DNA of 6,996 nt, from contig CAMJFV010000095.1 in NCBI GenBank assembly GCA_946405045.1, positions 1 through 6,996 of the forward strand, read 5' to 3'. Every line of letters starts with the position of its first letter. Within the stretch, counting starts at the first letter, position 1. The notes beneath the pieces are model-generated. The model searched no databases, had not been told where the DNA came from, and worked only from the letters and a program-made list of their open reading frames with translations. The position numbers were made by a program, and so were the translations under genes. This DNA is from an uncultured Bacteroidales bacterium. GTDB taxonomy: Bacteria > Bacteroidota > Bacteroidia > Bacteroidales > Paludibacteraceae. Below, one piece after another: positions 6,512-6,996 of the stretch.

Positions 6512-6519
6512 TACATTTG
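6512..6519 (+). promoter_or_regulatory. Candidate -7 element for the divergent lipoprotein gene
   Basis: TACATTTG fits TAnnTTTG exactly and lies 40 bases upstream of the lipoprotein ATG, predicting a 5' untranslated region of about 35 bases. No clear TTTG -33 box lies 19-21 bases upstream, so the element is only moderately supported. Confidence 0.5.
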
Positions 6520-6559
6520 CAACAATTCATCAGTTCAATATTAACCCAAATATATTACC

Positions 6560-6996
6560 ATGAAACACAAACACAGTATCATGAATCTGCTTTTAGCAGG
6601 TTGTTTGTCAATCTCGTTTATTTCTTGCATTGATGAACACGACGACGAGTTCGCTGCTGCGGAAAAAGAGAAGAAGAGAATCGAAGAAGAACACAAAAAA
6701 TTCGAACAAATCAAAGAGGTGTCTGTCAGCGGAGAGGTTGAAGGTTATTCTTATGTCGACTTGGAATTACCTAGTGGTCTGAAGTGGGCTACGGTCAACG
6801 TGGGGGCAACTAAGCCAACTGATTTTGGCTCCTACTTTGCATGGGGAGAAACAGAGTCTAAAGATGAGTTTCTACTCGAAAACTACAAATGGCATGATGG
6901 CGAATTTTACACAAAGTACATCATGGAGAGAAACACAACGGAATCTGACAACAAGACCGTATTGGATCCAGAAGATGACGTTGCCACTGCAAATTG
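6560..6996 (+). CDS. Predicted surface lipoprotein with DLxLPSGLKWA module (3' partial)
   Basis: The frame starts at the ATG at 6560 and runs off the right edge after 145 codons. Residues 1-23 form a lipoprotein signal peptide (basic start, LLLAGCLSISFIS, Cys23 as the likely lipidated residue). The residues after the Cys are acidic (IDEHDDE), similar to the charged export signals that send Bacteroidota lipoproteins to the cell surface; surface location is inference. Residues 31-53 are Ala/Glu/Lys-rich and probably a short coiled-coil or helical spacer. From residue 63 comes YSYVDLELPSGLKWATVNVGA and FGSYFAWGE, ending near DPEDDVATAN, a module often repeated in secreted proteins of Bacteroides and Prevotella. 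Its function is not known to me; I would compare it with DUF1566 and FISUMP-type domains. It is divergent from the trp operon and probably unrelated to it. Met8 is an alternative start that leaves a shorter signal peptide. Confidence 0.85.
   Translation, partial: MKHKHSIMNLLLAGCLSISFISCIDEHDDEFAAAEKEKKRIEEEHKKFEQIKEVSVSGEVEGYSYVDLELPSGLKWATVNVGATKPTDFGSYFAWGETESKDEFLLENYKWHDGEFYTKYIMERNTTESDNKTVLDPEDDVATAN

Noticed and set aside
6445..6633. Plus-strand 62-codon frame upstream of the right-edge lipoprotein
   Set aside because: It overlaps the lipoprotein signal peptide in another frame, has no recognisable motif, and spans the predicted promoter.
1..6996. CRISPR arrays, tRNA or rRNA genes, insertion sequences, replication origins
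   Set aside because: No regularly spaced repeats, cloverleaf-like sequences, transposase frames with terminal repeats or origin-like clusters were seen on reading both strands.

Overview
The window looks like chromosomal DNA from a member of the Bacteroidota, most likely order Bacteroidales. The evidence is a textbook Bacteroidota promoter (TTTG, 19-base spacer, TAATTTTG) upstream of trpB, two lipoproteins with Bacteroidota-style signal peptides, and a lipoprotein carrying a DLxLPSGLKWA-type module common in Bacteroides and Prevotella relatives. Genus cannot be fixed from the sequence.

Layout. Bases 2-1000 (+) hold the C-terminal part of a co-chaperone-like protein with two TerB-like helical domains and a C-terminal J domain; its start lies outside the window. 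Bases 1259-1840 (+) encode a small lipoprotein with an NlpC/P60 fold that keeps the nucleophilic Cys but lacks both usual His residues. Converging on it from the right is a tryptophan operon on the minus strand, read trpB (6007-4820), trpA (4734-3961), trpE (3956-2562), trpG (2538-1975), and closed by a strong intrinsic terminator at 1951-1917. Diverging from the trp promoter is a lipoprotein gene (6560 to the right edge, +) that is cut off by the window.

The most interesting part is the roughly 270-base leader between the trp promoter (6314-6284) and trpB. It encodes a 32-codon peptide (6261-6163, minus strand) not listed among the longer reading frames, containing the cluster Y-W-R-W-W. It ends in a 13-bp terminator hairpin with a six-U tail just upstream of trpB. 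A segment inside the peptide gene can pair either with the Trp-codon region or with the 5' arm of the terminator, so all elements of a ribosome-stalling transcription attenuator are present.

How the genes work together. TrpE and TrpG form anthranilate synthase (first step from chorismate), and TrpA and TrpB form tryptophan synthase (last steps). The middle enzymes TrpD, TrpC and TrpF are absent, and the terminator after trpG shows the transcription unit ends there, so they must be encoded elsewhere or be missing. Control appears double: attenuation at the leader and, from retained motifs in TrpE, feedback inhibition by tryptophan.
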